In this document: positions 51,495-60,377 of the stretch, piece after piece
Numbering within the stretch: the stretch's first letter is position 1
How the letters are laid out: each line of letters opens with the position of its first letter
NCBI RefSeq assembly: GCF_001865675.1
Contig: NZ_CP011319.1
Coordinates: forward strand, 6,076,001 to 6,140,000
Direction of reading: 5' to 3'
From: Janthinobacterium sp. 1_2014MBL_MicDiv
GTDB lineage: Bacteria; Pseudomonadota; Gammaproteobacteria; Burkholderiales; Burkholderiaceae_D
Length of the DNA stretch: 64,000 nt
Translations under genes and position numbers: made by a program
Notes under the pieces: model-generated
What the model saw: the letters and a program-made list of their open reading frames with translations, nothing else
The model's database searches: none
Told to the model about the DNA's origin: nothing

Positions 51495-51564
51495 TACGCC
51501 TCACCACGCTCACCAAGCACTCAACACATTCATCTTTTCGCAGACATCAGGACAGCAGATCACC

Positions 51565-52542
51565 ATGAGCAAAGATTTTTCATTCAGCATCAAGAGCATT
51601 GTTTTCGATGAAAACTATCACCCATCGGACAGCACGCGCCTGACGACCAACTTTGCCAATTTGGCCAGGGGAAAGAGTCGCCAGGAGAACCTGCGCAATA
51701 CCCTGAGGATGATAGACAATCGCTTCAACAGCCTGGCGCATTGGGATAATCCGACAGGCGACCGCTACGCTGTCGAGCTTGAAATCATTTCCGTCGAGCT
51801 CAATATCGATGCCGCAGGCGGCAATATCCCGCTGATCGAGATATTGAAGCCGAATATCATCGACAAGAAAACCAACGAACGTATCGATGGCATCGCGGGC
51901 AATAACTTCTCCTCGTACGTGCGCGATTACGACTTCAGCGTGCTGCTGCCAGCGCATAACAATAACAAGTCCACCTTTGACGCGCCTGACAATTTCGGCG
52001 ATTTTCATGGAAAGCTGTTCAAGCACTTTGTAAAGTCACCCGCTTACAAGGAGCGTTTCAACAAGCCGCCCGTCATCTGCATCAGCGCCTCGAGCAGCAA
52101 GACCTATCATCGGACTGAAAACCAGCACCCGGTACTGGGCGTCGAGTATCGACAAAATGAATTTTCCCCGACCGATCAATATTTCGAAAAAATGGGGCTG
52201 CAAGTCCGCTATTTCATGCCGCCAAACAGTTTCGCACCGTTGGCTTTTTACTTTGTCGGCGATCTGCTCGGTGACTACACCAATCTTGAACTGATCGGCA
52301 CCATCAGCACGATGGAAACTTTCCAAAAGATTTACCGGCCCGAGATTTACAACGCCAATTCCGTGGCGGGGAAATGCTATCAGCCTAGCCTGAAGAACCA
52401 GGATTATTCATTGACGCAAATTGTCTATGACCGCGAAGAGCGCAGCCAGCTGGCTGTCAAGCAGGGCAAATATACAGAAGAGCACTTCATCAAGCCATAC
52501 AAGCATATTCTTGAACAATGGGCCGCGAATTACGCTGTCTGA
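51565..52542 (+). CDS. mesX: DUF1852 protein, required partner of MesD methionine synthase
   Basis: This 325-residue protein starts at ATG 51565 (MSKDFSFSIKSIVFDENYHP), with AGGA upstream. It matches the DUF1852 family throughout, including the central VCISASSSKTYHRTENQHPVLGVEYRQNE and YNANSVAGKCYQPSLKNQDYSLTQIVYDREERS stretches (recognised as family hallmarks). Published genetics on MesD systems shows that DUF1852 and oxygen are needed for methionine formation, while 5-methyltetrahydrofolate and cobalamin are not. Its chemistry is unresolved. The gene ends 26 bp before mesD. Confidence 0.92.
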   Translation: MSKDFSFSIKSIVFDENYHPSDSTRLTTNFANLARGKSRQENLRNTLRMIDNRFNSLAHWDNPTGDRYAVELEIISVELNIDAAGGNIPLIEILKPNIIDKKTNERIDGIAGNNFSSYVRDYDFSVLLPAHNNNKSTFDAPDNFGDFHGKLFKHFVKSPAYKERFNKPPVICISASSSKTYHRTENQHPVLGVEYRQNEFSPTDQYFEKMGLQVRYFMPPNSFAPLAFYFVGDLLGDYTNLELIGTISTMETFQKIYRPEIYNANSVAGKCYQPSLKNQDYSLTQIVYDREERSQLAVKQGKYTEEHFIKPYKHILEQWAANYAV

Positions 52543-52568
52543 TTCACCAACACACGAAATTATCTATC

Positions 52569-53597
52569 ATGAAAAAATTATTGCCTACTTCGACTGCCGG
52601 CAGCTTGCCGAAACCTTCCTGGCTTGCCCAGCCTGAAAAACTGTGGTCGCCCTGGAAATTACAGGACGAGGAATTGATTGAAGGCAAACAGGATGCCTTG
52701 CGTTTGTCGCTGCAGGAACAGCAGCACGCAGGCATCGATATCGTCAGTGATGGCGAGCAGACCCGCCAGCATTTTGTCACCACGTTCATCGAGCATCTCG
52801 ACGGCGTCGATTTTGACAAACGCGAGACGGTCAGAATTCGCGACCGCTATGATGCGAGTGTGCCGACCGTCGTTGGCGCGGTGAGCCGCCCGAAGCCGGT
52901 TTTTGTGGAAGACGCCAGGTTTTTACGCCAGCAAACCACGCAACCGATCAAATGGGCCCTGCCAGGTCCGATGACGATGATCGATACGCTGTATGACAGT
53001 CACTACAAGAGCCGCGAAAAACTGGCCTGGGAATTCGCCAAGATCCTCAATCAGGAAGCCAGGGAACTGGAGGCTGCCGGCGTCGACATCATCCAGTTTG
53101 ACGAACCCGCATTCAATGTTTTCTTTGATGAGGTCAATGATTGGGGCATTGCCACCCTGGAAAGGGCAATCGAGGGGCTCAAATGCGAAACGGCCGTGCA
53201 TATTTGCTATGGTTATGGCATCAAGGCCAATACGGACTGGAAAAATACGCTGGGCTCCGAGTGGCGCCAATATGAGGAATCGTTCCCCAAGCTGCAGCAA
53301 TCCAATATCGATATCATCTCGCTGGAATGCCACAACTCGCGTGTTCCAATCGACCTGATTGAACTCATACGCGGCAAGAAGGTGATGGTCGGGGCCATTG
53401 ACGTGGCCTCCAATACCATTGAAACGCCGGAGGAAGTCGCCAACACCCTGCGCAAGGCGCTGCGGTTTGTCGATGCCGACAAGCTCTACCCGAGCACCAA
53501 TTGCGGCATGGCACCCCTGGCGCGTCGAGTGGCAAGAGGCAAACTCCAGGCGCTCAGCGCCGGCGCAGAAATCATCCGCGGAGAACTTGCGGCCTAG
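52569..53597 (+). CDS. mesD: core methionine synthase MesD (MetE catalytic-domain family)
   Basis: This 342-residue protein starts at ATG 52569 (MKKLLPTSTAGSLPKPSWL). It corresponds to the C-terminal catalytic barrel of MetE without the N-terminal folate-binding half. The zinc/homocysteine site is represented by VHICYGYG (His and Cys), the Glu in ISLECHNSR and the distal Cys in STNCGMAPL. IIQFDEPAFN is the conserved barrel strand. MesD makes methionine from homocysteine with a donor that is neither methyl-folate nor methylcobalamin. Its upstream partner gene mesX and the FMN reductase share the operon. Confidence 0.92.
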   Translation: MKKLLPTSTAGSLPKPSWLAQPEKLWSPWKLQDEELIEGKQDALRLSLQEQQHAGIDIVSDGEQTRQHFVTTFIEHLDGVDFDKRETVRIRDRYDASVPTVVGAVSRPKPVFVEDARFLRQQTTQPIKWALPGPMTMIDTLYDSHYKSREKLAWEFAKILNQEARELEAAGVDIIQFDEPAFNVFFDEVNDWGIATLERAIEGLKCETAVHICYGYGIKANTDWKNTLGSEWRQYEESFPKLQQSNIDIISLECHNSRVPIDLIELIRGKKVMVGAIDVASNTIETPEEVANTLRKALRFVDADKLYPSTNCGMAPLARRVARGKLQALSAGAEIIRGELAA

Positions 53598-53650
53598 CAG
53601 GCGGGTGAAATACCGGATGGATAGACAGATATCGTCGATTTGTCGCATCG

Positions 53651-53676
53651 AACGCCGACCTTTGCGGGTCGGCGTT
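53651..53676 (+). terminator. terminator after mesD
   Basis: The ten-bp stem AACGCCGACC/GGTCGGCGTT has a six-base loop, followed by TTCTGTTTCT. It ends the methionine operon. Confidence 0.78.
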
Positions 53677-53781
53677 TCTGTTTCTGCACGCATGCCGCCC
53701 TGCCTGCTGTACGCTGAGCACTGTGGCTGACGGGCCGCCCCCGATGCCGGCGCTGATCACCTTCAACCCAGGAGTATTGCC

Positions 53782-54180
53782 ATGCTGGACCATATCTTTC
53801 TTTCCGTGAGCGACTTGTCCCGTTCGATTGCTTTCTATACAGCCACATTCCAGCCGCTGGGCATTACCGTCCGGCACGACTATGACGGCAAGGATGGCCC
53901 GCCCGGCCACCCGGATCTGAAGGGCTTCGGCGCCAAGGGGCGCATCTTTTTCTGGCTGCGCGAGGGTATCGTGGAGGGGCGGGCCGTGCATGTGGGCCTG
54001 GTGGCGGGCAGCATGGCCGACGTCGATGCCGCGTATGCCGCTGCCATGGCGGCCGGCGCCACGGACAATGGCGCGCCGGGCGCGCGCCTGCATTACGATC
54101 CGCGCTATTACGCGGCCAATGTGCTCGATCCCGATGGTTACAGTCTCGAGTTCGTCTACAAAAGCTGGCAGCATCCCTGA
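53782..54180 (+). CDS. VOC (glyoxalase/bleomycin resistance) family protein
   Basis: This 132-residue protein has two beta-alpha-beta-beta-beta modules. It starts MLDHIFLSVSDLSRSIAFYTATFQPLG and ends with the metal-site strand NVLDPDGYSLEFVYK. His, Glu and similar ligands are in the usual positions, but the substrate is unknown. It is a single gene after the mesD terminator. Confidence 0.85.
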   Translation: MLDHIFLSVSDLSRSIAFYTATFQPLGITVRHDYDGKDGPPGHPDLKGFGAKGRIFFWLREGIVEGRAVHVGLVAGSMADVDAAYAAAMAAGATDNGAPGARLHYDPRYYAANVLDPDGYSLEFVYKSWQHP

Positions 54181-54389
54181 GTGCCGTGCGGGGGCCGCCC
54201 GGCTCTCCCGCATTGCCGCACGAAAAGTTCCGCCATCCATCGCAGGAGTGCGCTAGTCTGTCGCTGTTTGCCGTACAGTTCAGCAACTCCCGTAACACCC
54301 ATCGCCCCGGCGCCGGCCGCTGCAGCCGCTGTGCCCGCTGGCGTGATGCCGTCTCGCTTCCACCGTATTGACCTGGCCGATAGGACCGC

Positions 54390-56861
54390 ATGATTTCTTT
54401 CCGTACCCCATATTTTTCTTCCGCGCGCCAGCCCTGGCGCGGCTGGCTGCTGCCGCTGCTGTTGACCCTGCTGCTGGCGTGTTCGCTATCGGCGCCGCCG
54501 GCCTGGGCGCAGCCCGTCGACGATGCCGCCACGGCCGATCAGCGCCTCGATGGCTTGCGCAAGCAGATCACGGGCATCCAGAAGGCGCTCGATGGCGAGG
54601 CCGACCTCGATGACGCGACCCTGTCGCAGATGCGGGCCGATGCGCTGGCGGCCAGCGCCGAGGCGGACAAGGTGGCCGAATCGCTCGCGCCCACCTTGTC
54701 GAGCGTGCAGGCGCGGCTGGCCGAGTTGGGCAAGCCGGTGGCGGGCAGCAAGGAAGCGCCGGACGTGGCGGCGCAGCGCAGCCAGCTGGACCGTACCAGC
54801 AGCGCGCTCGATGCGCAGGTGAAGCTGGCGCGCCTGTTGGCGGTGGAAGCGACGCAGGCCTCCGAGCAAGTGTCGACCGCGCGCCGTGCGCAATTGCAGG
54901 CGCGCCTGGGCGAGCGCACGGCGTCGATCCTGGCCGGTTCATTCTGGAAACAGCTGCATGGCGAATTGCCGCAGAATTTGCAGCGCCTGCGGGCGCTGGA
55001 GCTGGAATTGGCGAACGCGGCGCGCGCCACGCCGTGGTCGGCCTGGGGCGGCTTGCTGGCCGCCATCGTGGCCGTGATCGGCGCCAGCATCTGGGCTTCG
55101 CGCTACTTGCTGGTGGTTACGGCCACGCGCGTGCCGCACGGCCGTTTGCGCCGTTCGCTGCATGCGCTGGCCGTGCTCGTGCTGGCGCTGGCCACGCCGG
55201 GGCTGGTGGCGGAATTGCTGGCCATGGGCTTGCGCTGGGATGGTAGCCTGTCCGAGAAAACCTCGACTTTCCTCAGCAGCTTGATCGGCATCATCTGTTT
55301 TGCCGGTTTTACGGCCGGACTCGGCCACGCGCTGCTGTCGCCGCGGCGCGTCTCGTGGCGGCTGCTGCCCCTGCCCGATGCGCTGGCGCACCGCATGCGC
55401 AACTTCCCCTCCATGTTTTCCTTCATCGTCGTGCTCGTATGGGCGACGGAGCGCGTCACCATCGTCATCAATGCGGGCCTGTCGACGGCCGTGGCCGTCA
55501 ATTGCATCGTCGCCCTGGTGATGAGCACGACCATCGCGTACGGCTTGATGCGCGCCGAGCGCTGCTGGCGCCAATTGCGCGAAGCCGATCCCGCCCATCT
55601 CGTCACGCCGCTATGGCTGCGCTTCGTCACGGTGCTGCTGTGGCTGGCGCTGGCGTCCAGCGTCATCAGCTTGCTGATCGGTTATGTGGCGTTCGGCAGC
55701 TTTGTCGCCAAGCAGATCGCCTGGGTCATCGTGGTGGTGTGCAGCACCTATCTGCTGACGGTGCTGGTCGACGATATCTGCATGCTGCTGGCCTCCACGC
55801 CGCCGCCGGCGGACGCTGTCAATCCCGTGCTGGCCACGCCCAAGGCGCGCGACCAGGCGGCCGTGCTGCTGTCGGGCATAGGCCGCGCCATCGTCGTGCT
55901 GCTGGCGCTGATGCTGCTGCTGGCGCCGTTCGGCGAAGGGCCGGGAGAACTGTTCCAGCGCGTCGGCAAGCTGCAGGATGGCCTGGCCATCGGCGAGGTG
56001 GCGATCCGCCCTGCCGCCATGATCCAGGCGCTGCTGGTGCTGGTGGTGGGTTTCATCGCGCTGGGCCTGTTCAAGCGCTGGTTGCAGAACAGCTACTTGC
56101 CGACCACCAATCTCGATTCCGGCATGCAAGTGTCGTTCATCACCCTGTTCGGCTATATCGGCGGCGTGCTGGCCGTGGCGCTGGCCCTGTCGGCGGCCGG
56201 CATCGGCCTGGAACGCATCGCGTGGGTGGCGTCGGCCTTGTCGGTGGGTATCGGTTTTGGTCTGCAGGCGGTGGTGCAGAACTTCGTGTCCGGCCTGATC
56301 CTGCTGGCCGAGCGCCCCGTGAAGGTGGGCGACTGGGTCTCCCTGGGCGGCGTGGAAGGCGATATCCGCCGCATCAATGTGCGCGCCACGGAAATCCAGC
56401 TGGGCGACCGCTCGACGGTGATCGTGCCGAACTCGGAATTCATCACCAAGACGGTGCGCAACGTGACCCTGGCCAATCCGCTGGGCCTGGTGCAACTCAA
56501 ATTGCCGCTGCCCCTGTCCACGGATGCGGACGAGGCGCGCGCGCTGATCCTGGCCGCCTTTGTCGACAATCACGAGGTGCTGGACACGCCGGCGCCCAGC
56601 GTGCAGCTCGACGGCATCGACAATGGCTACCTGATGTTCAACGCCACCGGCTATGTGGCTTCGCCGCGCCTCGCGTATGGCGTGCGCAGCAATCTGCTGT
56701 TCGACCTGCTCAAGCGCCTGCACGCGGCGAACATGCCGATTTCCAAGCCCAGCACGATGGTGCTGAGCAGCGTGCCAGCCCAGCCCGAGGCGCCGCCCAT
56801 CTCGGCGGTGGCGGCGGCCCCGGCGGCCGCACCGGCACCGGTGCCGCCCCTGACGACTTAA
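54390..56861 (+). CDS. large mechanosensitive channel (MscS family) with DUF3772 periplasmic domain
   Basis: This 823-residue protein starts at ATG 54390 and has a Sec signal (LLPLLLTLLLACSLSAPPAWAQ). A periplasmic, coiled DUF3772 domain follows (about 45-210), then roughly ten to eleven membrane helices (about 218-610). The MscS pore and beta domain is at about 600-770: VSALSVGIGFGLQAVVQNFVSG, AERPVKVGDWV and VIVPNSEFITKTVRN. The tail is Pro/Ala-rich. It opens under membrane tension to release osmolytes. Its stop overlaps the convergent DUF2938 gene by four bases. Confidence 0.92.
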   Translation: MISFRTPYFSSARQPWRGWLLPLLLTLLLACSLSAPPAWAQPVDDAATADQRLDGLRKQITGIQKALDGEADLDDATLSQMRADALAASAEADKVAESLAPTLSSVQARLAELGKPVAGSKEAPDVAAQRSQLDRTSSALDAQVKLARLLAVEATQASEQVSTARRAQLQARLGERTASILAGSFWKQLHGELPQNLQRLRALELELANAARATPWSAWGGLLAAIVAVIGASIWASRYLLVVTATRVPHGRLRRSLHALAVLVLALATPGLVAELLAMGLRWDGSLSEKTSTFLSSLIGIICFAGFTAGLGHALLSPRRVSWRLLPLPDALAHRMRNFPSMFSFIVVLVWATERVTIVINAGLSTAVAVNCIVALVMSTTIAYGLMRAERCWRQLREADPAHLVTPLWLRFVTVLLWLALASSVISLLIGYVAFGSFVAKQIAWVIVVVCSTYLLTVLVDDICMLLASTPPPADAVNPVLATPKARDQAAVLLSGIGRAIVVLLALMLLLAPFGEGPGELFQRVGKLQDGLAIGEVAIRPAAMIQALLVLVVGFIALGLFKRWLQNSYLPTTNLDSGMQVSFITLFGYIGGVLAVALALSAAGIGLERIAWVASALSVGIGFGLQAVVQNFVSGLILLAERPVKVGDWVSLGGVEGDIRRINVRATEIQLGDRSTVIVPNSEFITKTVRNVTLANPLGLVQLKLPLPLSTDADEARALILAAFVDNHEVLDTPAPSVQLDGIDNGYLMFNATGYVASPRLAYGVRSNLLFDLLKRLHAANMPISKPSTMVLSSVPAQPEAPPISAVAAAPAAAPAPVPPLTT

Positions 56862-57346
56862 CGCACGGTCGACCACAGCAGGGCCGCCAGGTACAGGCCG
56901 ACGCCGAACGCCGCGTGAGCCATCAGGCTGCGCAGGCGGGCCGCGTTCGGATGCGGCGTCTTGCTGGCGGCAATGCCGGCGCCCAGGGCCGGCTGCAAGA
57001 TGCAAAACGGCGCGGCCACGCTGACGAGGCCCGCCAGCAGGGCCGGCGCGAACGTCGGCTGCGCCGCCCACTCCTGTCCCACCAGCGCCAGCAGCACGGC
57101 CGCGAACAGCACGCCGATCGCATAGTGAAACGTCCAGCCCAGGATGGCCTCGTCGCGCACGGGCGCCGCCTGGGCGATATTGACGTGGGTCAAGGTGCCG
57201 CGCGGCAGATGGCCGAGCCAGCGTCCCACCATCGCAAAGTTCAGCGAGGGAATGCACCAGAAGCGTTTCAGGGCCACGGCCCACACATCCATCACCGCCG
57301 TCGCGCCCACGCCGATTGCCAGCGCATCTTGCCATTGTATTTGCAT
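56858..57346 (-). CDS. DUF2938 membrane protein
   Basis: This 162-residue, four- to five-helix membrane protein has the DUF2938 landmarks GVGATAVMDVWAVALKRF, NFAMVGRWLGHLPRG and EAILGWTFHYAIG. No function is known for the family. It is divergent from an ArsR-rhodanese regulator across a palindromic operator that begins 11 bp from its start codon, so it is the most likely regulated target. Confidence 0.85.
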   Translation of the reverse strand: MQIQWQDALAIGVGATAVMDVWAVALKRFWCIPSLNFAMVGRWLGHLPRGTLTHVNIAQAAPVRDEAILGWTFHYAIGVLFAAVLLALVGQEWAAQPTFAPALLAGLVSVAAPFCILQPALGAGIAASKTPHPNAARLRSLMAHAAFGVGLYLAALLWSTVR

Positions 57347-57356
57347 CGACTCTTCC

Positions 57357-57390
57357 TTATAACATTCAATTGATTGCTTGAATGTTATAA
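57357..57390. promoter_or_regulatory. 34-bp palindromic ArsR-type operator
   Basis: TTATAACATTCAA (57357-57369) and TTGAATGTTATAA (57378-57390) are perfect 13-base arms around an eight-base centre. The ATTCAA/TTGAAT arms are typical of ArsR/SmtB-family operators. The site lies between the start codons of DUF2938 and the ArsR-rhodanese gene and could control both. Confidence 0.82.
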
Positions 57391-57409
57391 GGGTGCTAGC
57401 ATCGTGTCA

Positions 57410-58054
57410 ATGAAAAATGCAGATATCGATGGCCTCACCGGCCCCGCCAGCTTTGCCCATATTTTAGGCAGTGCACCGCGCCTGCGCCTGCTTGAGCAAG
57501 TCGCGCATGGCGAATATGCGGTGGAACAACTGGTGGAATTGACGGGCCTGTCCGTGGCGAACGCGTCGCAGCATTTGCAGCAGCTGCGGCGCGCCGGTTT
57601 CGTGCAGGCGCGCCGCGACGGCAAGCGCGTGCTGTACCGGCTCGGCAGCGGGCCCATCGTCCAGCTGCTCGATGCCTTGCACCTGTATGCGCAGCACCAG
57701 CGCAGCGAACTGCAGGCGCTGGGCCGGGGCGACCATGTGGAAGCGATCACGGGCGACGAATTGCTGGCGCGCATGCACGAGGCCAGCATCACCGTGCTCG
57801 ACGTGCGTCCGGCGCGGGAATTCGCGGCCGGCCACTTGCCCGGTGCGATCAATATTCCCTTTGACGACTTGCAGCGCCGCCTGGCCGAATTGCCAGCGAA
57901 CCAGGACATCGCCGCGTACTGCCGCGGCCCGTATTGCGTGCTGTCCGTGCAGGCGGTGGCGGCCCTGCGCCAGCATGGCTTGCACGTGCGCCGCCTCGAC
58001 AGCGGCTACGACGACTGGCACGCGGCCGGCTTGCCGGTGGCCGGGGCGGCGTGA
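57410..58054 (+). CDS. ArsR-family regulator fused to a rhodanese domain
   Basis: This 214-residue protein starts at ATG 57410 (MKNADIDGLTGPASFAHILG); an earlier in-frame ATG lies inside the operator. The winged helix is at about 20-85 (YAVEQLVELTGLSVANASQHLQQLRRAGFV). The rhodanese domain is at about 110-205, with VLDVRPAREFAAGHLPGAINIP and the active loop CRGPYC, so the catalytic Cys is intact. This fusion suggests sensing of sulfane sulfur or a related thiol signal. The next gene starts within its stop (TGATG). Confidence 0.9.
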   Translation: MKNADIDGLTGPASFAHILGSAPRLRLLEQVAHGEYAVEQLVELTGLSVANASQHLQQLRRAGFVQARRDGKRVLYRLGSGPIVQLLDALHLYAQHQRSELQALGRGDHVEAITGDELLARMHEASITVLDVRPAREFAAGHLPGAINIPFDDLQRRLAELPANQDIAAYCRGPYCVLSVQAVAALRQHGLHVRRLDSGYDDWHAAGLPVAGAA

Positions 58055-58566
58055 TGGCGATCCCCAACAGCAAGCGGGAACTGGTCGAGGCCATCACCAC
58101 CAGCTACGCCAGGCTGGCGCAGGAGCTGGCGCGCGTGCCGCCGGCGCTGGCGCGCGTACCCGTGCTGGAGGGGCAGGTGCAGGGCACGCGCATGAGCGTG
58201 TGCGATTTGCTCGCCTACCTGGTGGGCTGGAACGAGCTGGTCCTGCATTGGCACGCCCAGCTGCGCGATGGCAAACGCATGGACGAGATCGCCTTTCCCG
58301 CCGAAGGTTTCACGTGGAACGCTCTAGGAAAACTGGCGCAGCGCTTCTATGCCGACTATGCTGAACTCGGCATGGAAGATTTGCAGCAGCGCCTGGCGCA
58401 GGCGAAAGACCGGCTGCTGGCGCTGATCGAGCAGCATGACGATGCGCAACTGTATGGCCAGCCCTGGTACACGCATTACACGATGGGGCGCATGATCCAG
58501 TTCAATACGGCGTCGCCGTATGCGAATGCGCGCACGCGCTTGCGGGCCTGGTTGAAGACCTTGTAG
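58054..58566 (+). CDS. ClbS/DfsB-family four-helix protein
   Basis: This 170-residue protein of the DUF1706 (ClbS/DfsB) family has MAIPNSKRELVEAITTSYARLAQEL, DLLAYLVGWNELVLHWH and YTMGRMIQFNTASPYANARTRLRAWLK. The fold is a DinB-like helical bundle. ClbS protects colibactin producers, but most family members lie outside such clusters and their roles are unknown. Translation is coupled to the ArsR-rhodanese gene. A parS site is embedded in the coding sequence. Confidence 0.85.
   Translation: MAIPNSKRELVEAITTSYARLAQELARVPPALARVPVLEGQVQGTRMSVCDLLAYLVGWNELVLHWHAQLRDGKRMDEIAFPAEGFTWNALGKLAQRFYADYAELGMEDLQQRLAQAKDRLLALIEQHDDAQLYGQPWYTHYTMGRMIQFNTASPYANARTRLRAWLKTL
58306..58321. other. parS: parS site 5
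   Basis: GGTTTCACGTGGAACG has the perfect 14-base core GTTTCACGTGGAAC with both outer bases differing from consensus. It lies inside the ClbS-like gene, about 38 kb from parS sites 1-3. Confidence 0.75.
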
Positions 58567-58661
58567 CAAGCGGACCGGCAGGCTTGCACGATTGCATCAG
58601 TACGCTCAGGAAAATTTCAGGCAGGATAGTGGTTTCAAGCGCAACCGACTCAAGGAGCACC

Positions 58662-60377
58662 ATGCTGACCATCGCCCTCGCCCAGATGAATCCCACCGTG
58701 GGCGATTTCGACGCCAATGTCGCCGCCATCATCGCGCGCATGGGACGCGCCAGCGGCGATGGCGCCGACCTGCTCGTGTGTCCCGAACTGTCGCTGTGCG
58801 CGTATTATCCGGGCGACCTGCTCGAGGATGCTGCCTTCCTGCAGCACATGCGGCAAGCCCTCGACACGGTGCTGCAGGCGTCGACGCGCTGGCCGGCGCT
58901 GGTCACCGTCATCGGCGCGGCGCGGCCCAATCCCGGCGTCGGCAAGCCGCTGTACAACGCCTTGCTGGCCGTGCGCGACGGGCGCATCGTGGCCGAATAC
59001 TACAAGCAGCTGCTGCCCACGTATGGCATCTTCGACGAGGGCCGGCATTTCGAGCCGGGCCCGCCCGGCGCCTGCACCCTCGATATCGCCGGCTGCAAGG
59101 TCGGCTTCATGATCTGCGAGGATGGCTGGAATGACGATGTCCGCGCCTACGCCGTCAACCCGTTCGACGCCCTGCATGCGGCGCATCCCGACCTGGTCGT
59201 CAGCATCAACGCCAGCCCGTCCGACATCGGCAAGCGCGCGCAGCGCCACGCCGTGTTTGGCGCCGCCTGCGCCCGCGTGAACTTGCCCTTGCTGTTCGTC
59301 AACCAGGTGGGCGGCCAGGACCAGCTGGTGTTCGACGGCGCCTCGTTCGCCGTCTCTCCGCGCGATGGCGTGCAGTACGAGGCGGCCCGCTTCGTCGAGG
59401 ATTTCCAGCTGCTGCGCTTTGCCGGCGGCCGTTTTATGCGCACCGATGGCCAGCCCTTCCCCGTGCCCGACCCGGACGGCATCCCCGCCGTGGAATTTGC
59501 GCGGCGCCAGATCGTGCTCGGCTTGCGCGACTACGCGCGCCGCTGCCGTTTCACGCAAGTCGTCGTCGGCTGCTCGGGCGGCATCGATTCGGCGCTGACC
59601 CTGGCCCTGGCCGTCGAGGCGCTCGGCGCCGACAACGTGGTGGCCATCACCATGCCGTCCGTCTTTTCCAGCGCCGGCTCCGTCACCGATTCCGTCGCCC
59701 TGTGCGCCAACCTGGGCATCGCCCTCTACACGCACCCGATCCGCGACATCGTGGCCCAATATGAAACGGGCTATGCGGCGGCCTTCGATGGCAAGCTGCA
59801 GGGGCTGCCGCTGGAAAACCTGCAGGCCAGAGTGCGCGGCACGATCCTGATGGAATACTCGAATGCGTTTGGCGCCCTGCTGCTCACGACCGGCAACAAG
59901 AGCGAGATCTCGGTGGGCTACTGCACCCTGTACGGCGACACGAATGGCGGCCTGGGGCTGATCGGCGACTTGTACAAGACGGAAGTGTTCGCCCTGTCGC
60001 GCCACCTCAACGCCAGCGCCGGGCGCGCACTGATCCCTGTCGCCGTGCTCGACAAGCCGCCGTCGGCGGAACTGGCGCCGGGCCAGCGCGACACCGACAG
60101 CCTGCCGCCGTATCCCGTGCTCGATGAAATCCTCAAATGGCATATCGAGGGCAAGCGCCTGCCGGCGGCCGAGAGCGCGCAAGCGCTGTGCTTTGTCGAC
60201 CAGCTGCGCGAGACGGACGACGGGCGGGCCCTCGTGACGCGCATCCTCGGCCTGGTCGCCCGCAACGAATACAAGCGGCGCCAGGCGGCGCCCATCATCC
60301 GCGTGCGTTCGCGCGCCTTTGGCAGCGGCCGTCAATTGCCGATCGCCGCCCACTATCCCACCGGAGACGACGCATGA
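58662..60377 (+). CDS. nadE: glutamine-dependent NAD+ synthetase
   Basis: This 571-residue enzyme starts at ATG 58662 (MLTIALAQMNPTVGDFDAN), with AAGGAG upstream. The N-terminal nitrilase-type amidotransferase has its triad in CPELSLCAYY (Glu), YYKQLLPTYG (Lys) and MICEDGW (Cys). The C-terminal synthetase has the ATP loop VVGCSGGIDSALTLALA and GNKSEISVGYCTLYGDTNGG. It converts nicotinate adenine dinucleotide to NAD+ using glutamine nitrogen. Its stop overlaps the next start (ATGA). Confidence 0.96.
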   Translation: MLTIALAQMNPTVGDFDANVAAIIARMGRASGDGADLLVCPELSLCAYYPGDLLEDAAFLQHMRQALDTVLQASTRWPALVTVIGAARPNPGVGKPLYNALLAVRDGRIVAEYYKQLLPTYGIFDEGRHFEPGPPGACTLDIAGCKVGFMICEDGWNDDVRAYAVNPFDALHAAHPDLVVSINASPSDIGKRAQRHAVFGAACARVNLPLLFVNQVGGQDQLVFDGASFAVSPRDGVQYEAARFVEDFQLLRFAGGRFMRTDGQPFPVPDPDGIPAVEFARRQIVLGLRDYARRCRFTQVVVGCSGGIDSALTLALAVEALGADNVVAITMPSVFSSAGSVTDSVALCANLGIALYTHPIRDIVAQYETGYAAAFDGKLQGLPLENLQARVRGTILMEYSNAFGALLLTTGNKSEISVGYCTLYGDTNGGLGLIGDLYKTEVFALSRHLNASAGRALIPVAVLDKPPSAELAPGQRDTDSLPPYPVLDEILKWHIEGKRLPAAESAQALCFVDQLRETDDGRALVTRILGLVARNEYKRRQAAPIIRVRSRAFGSGRQLPIAAHYPTGDDA

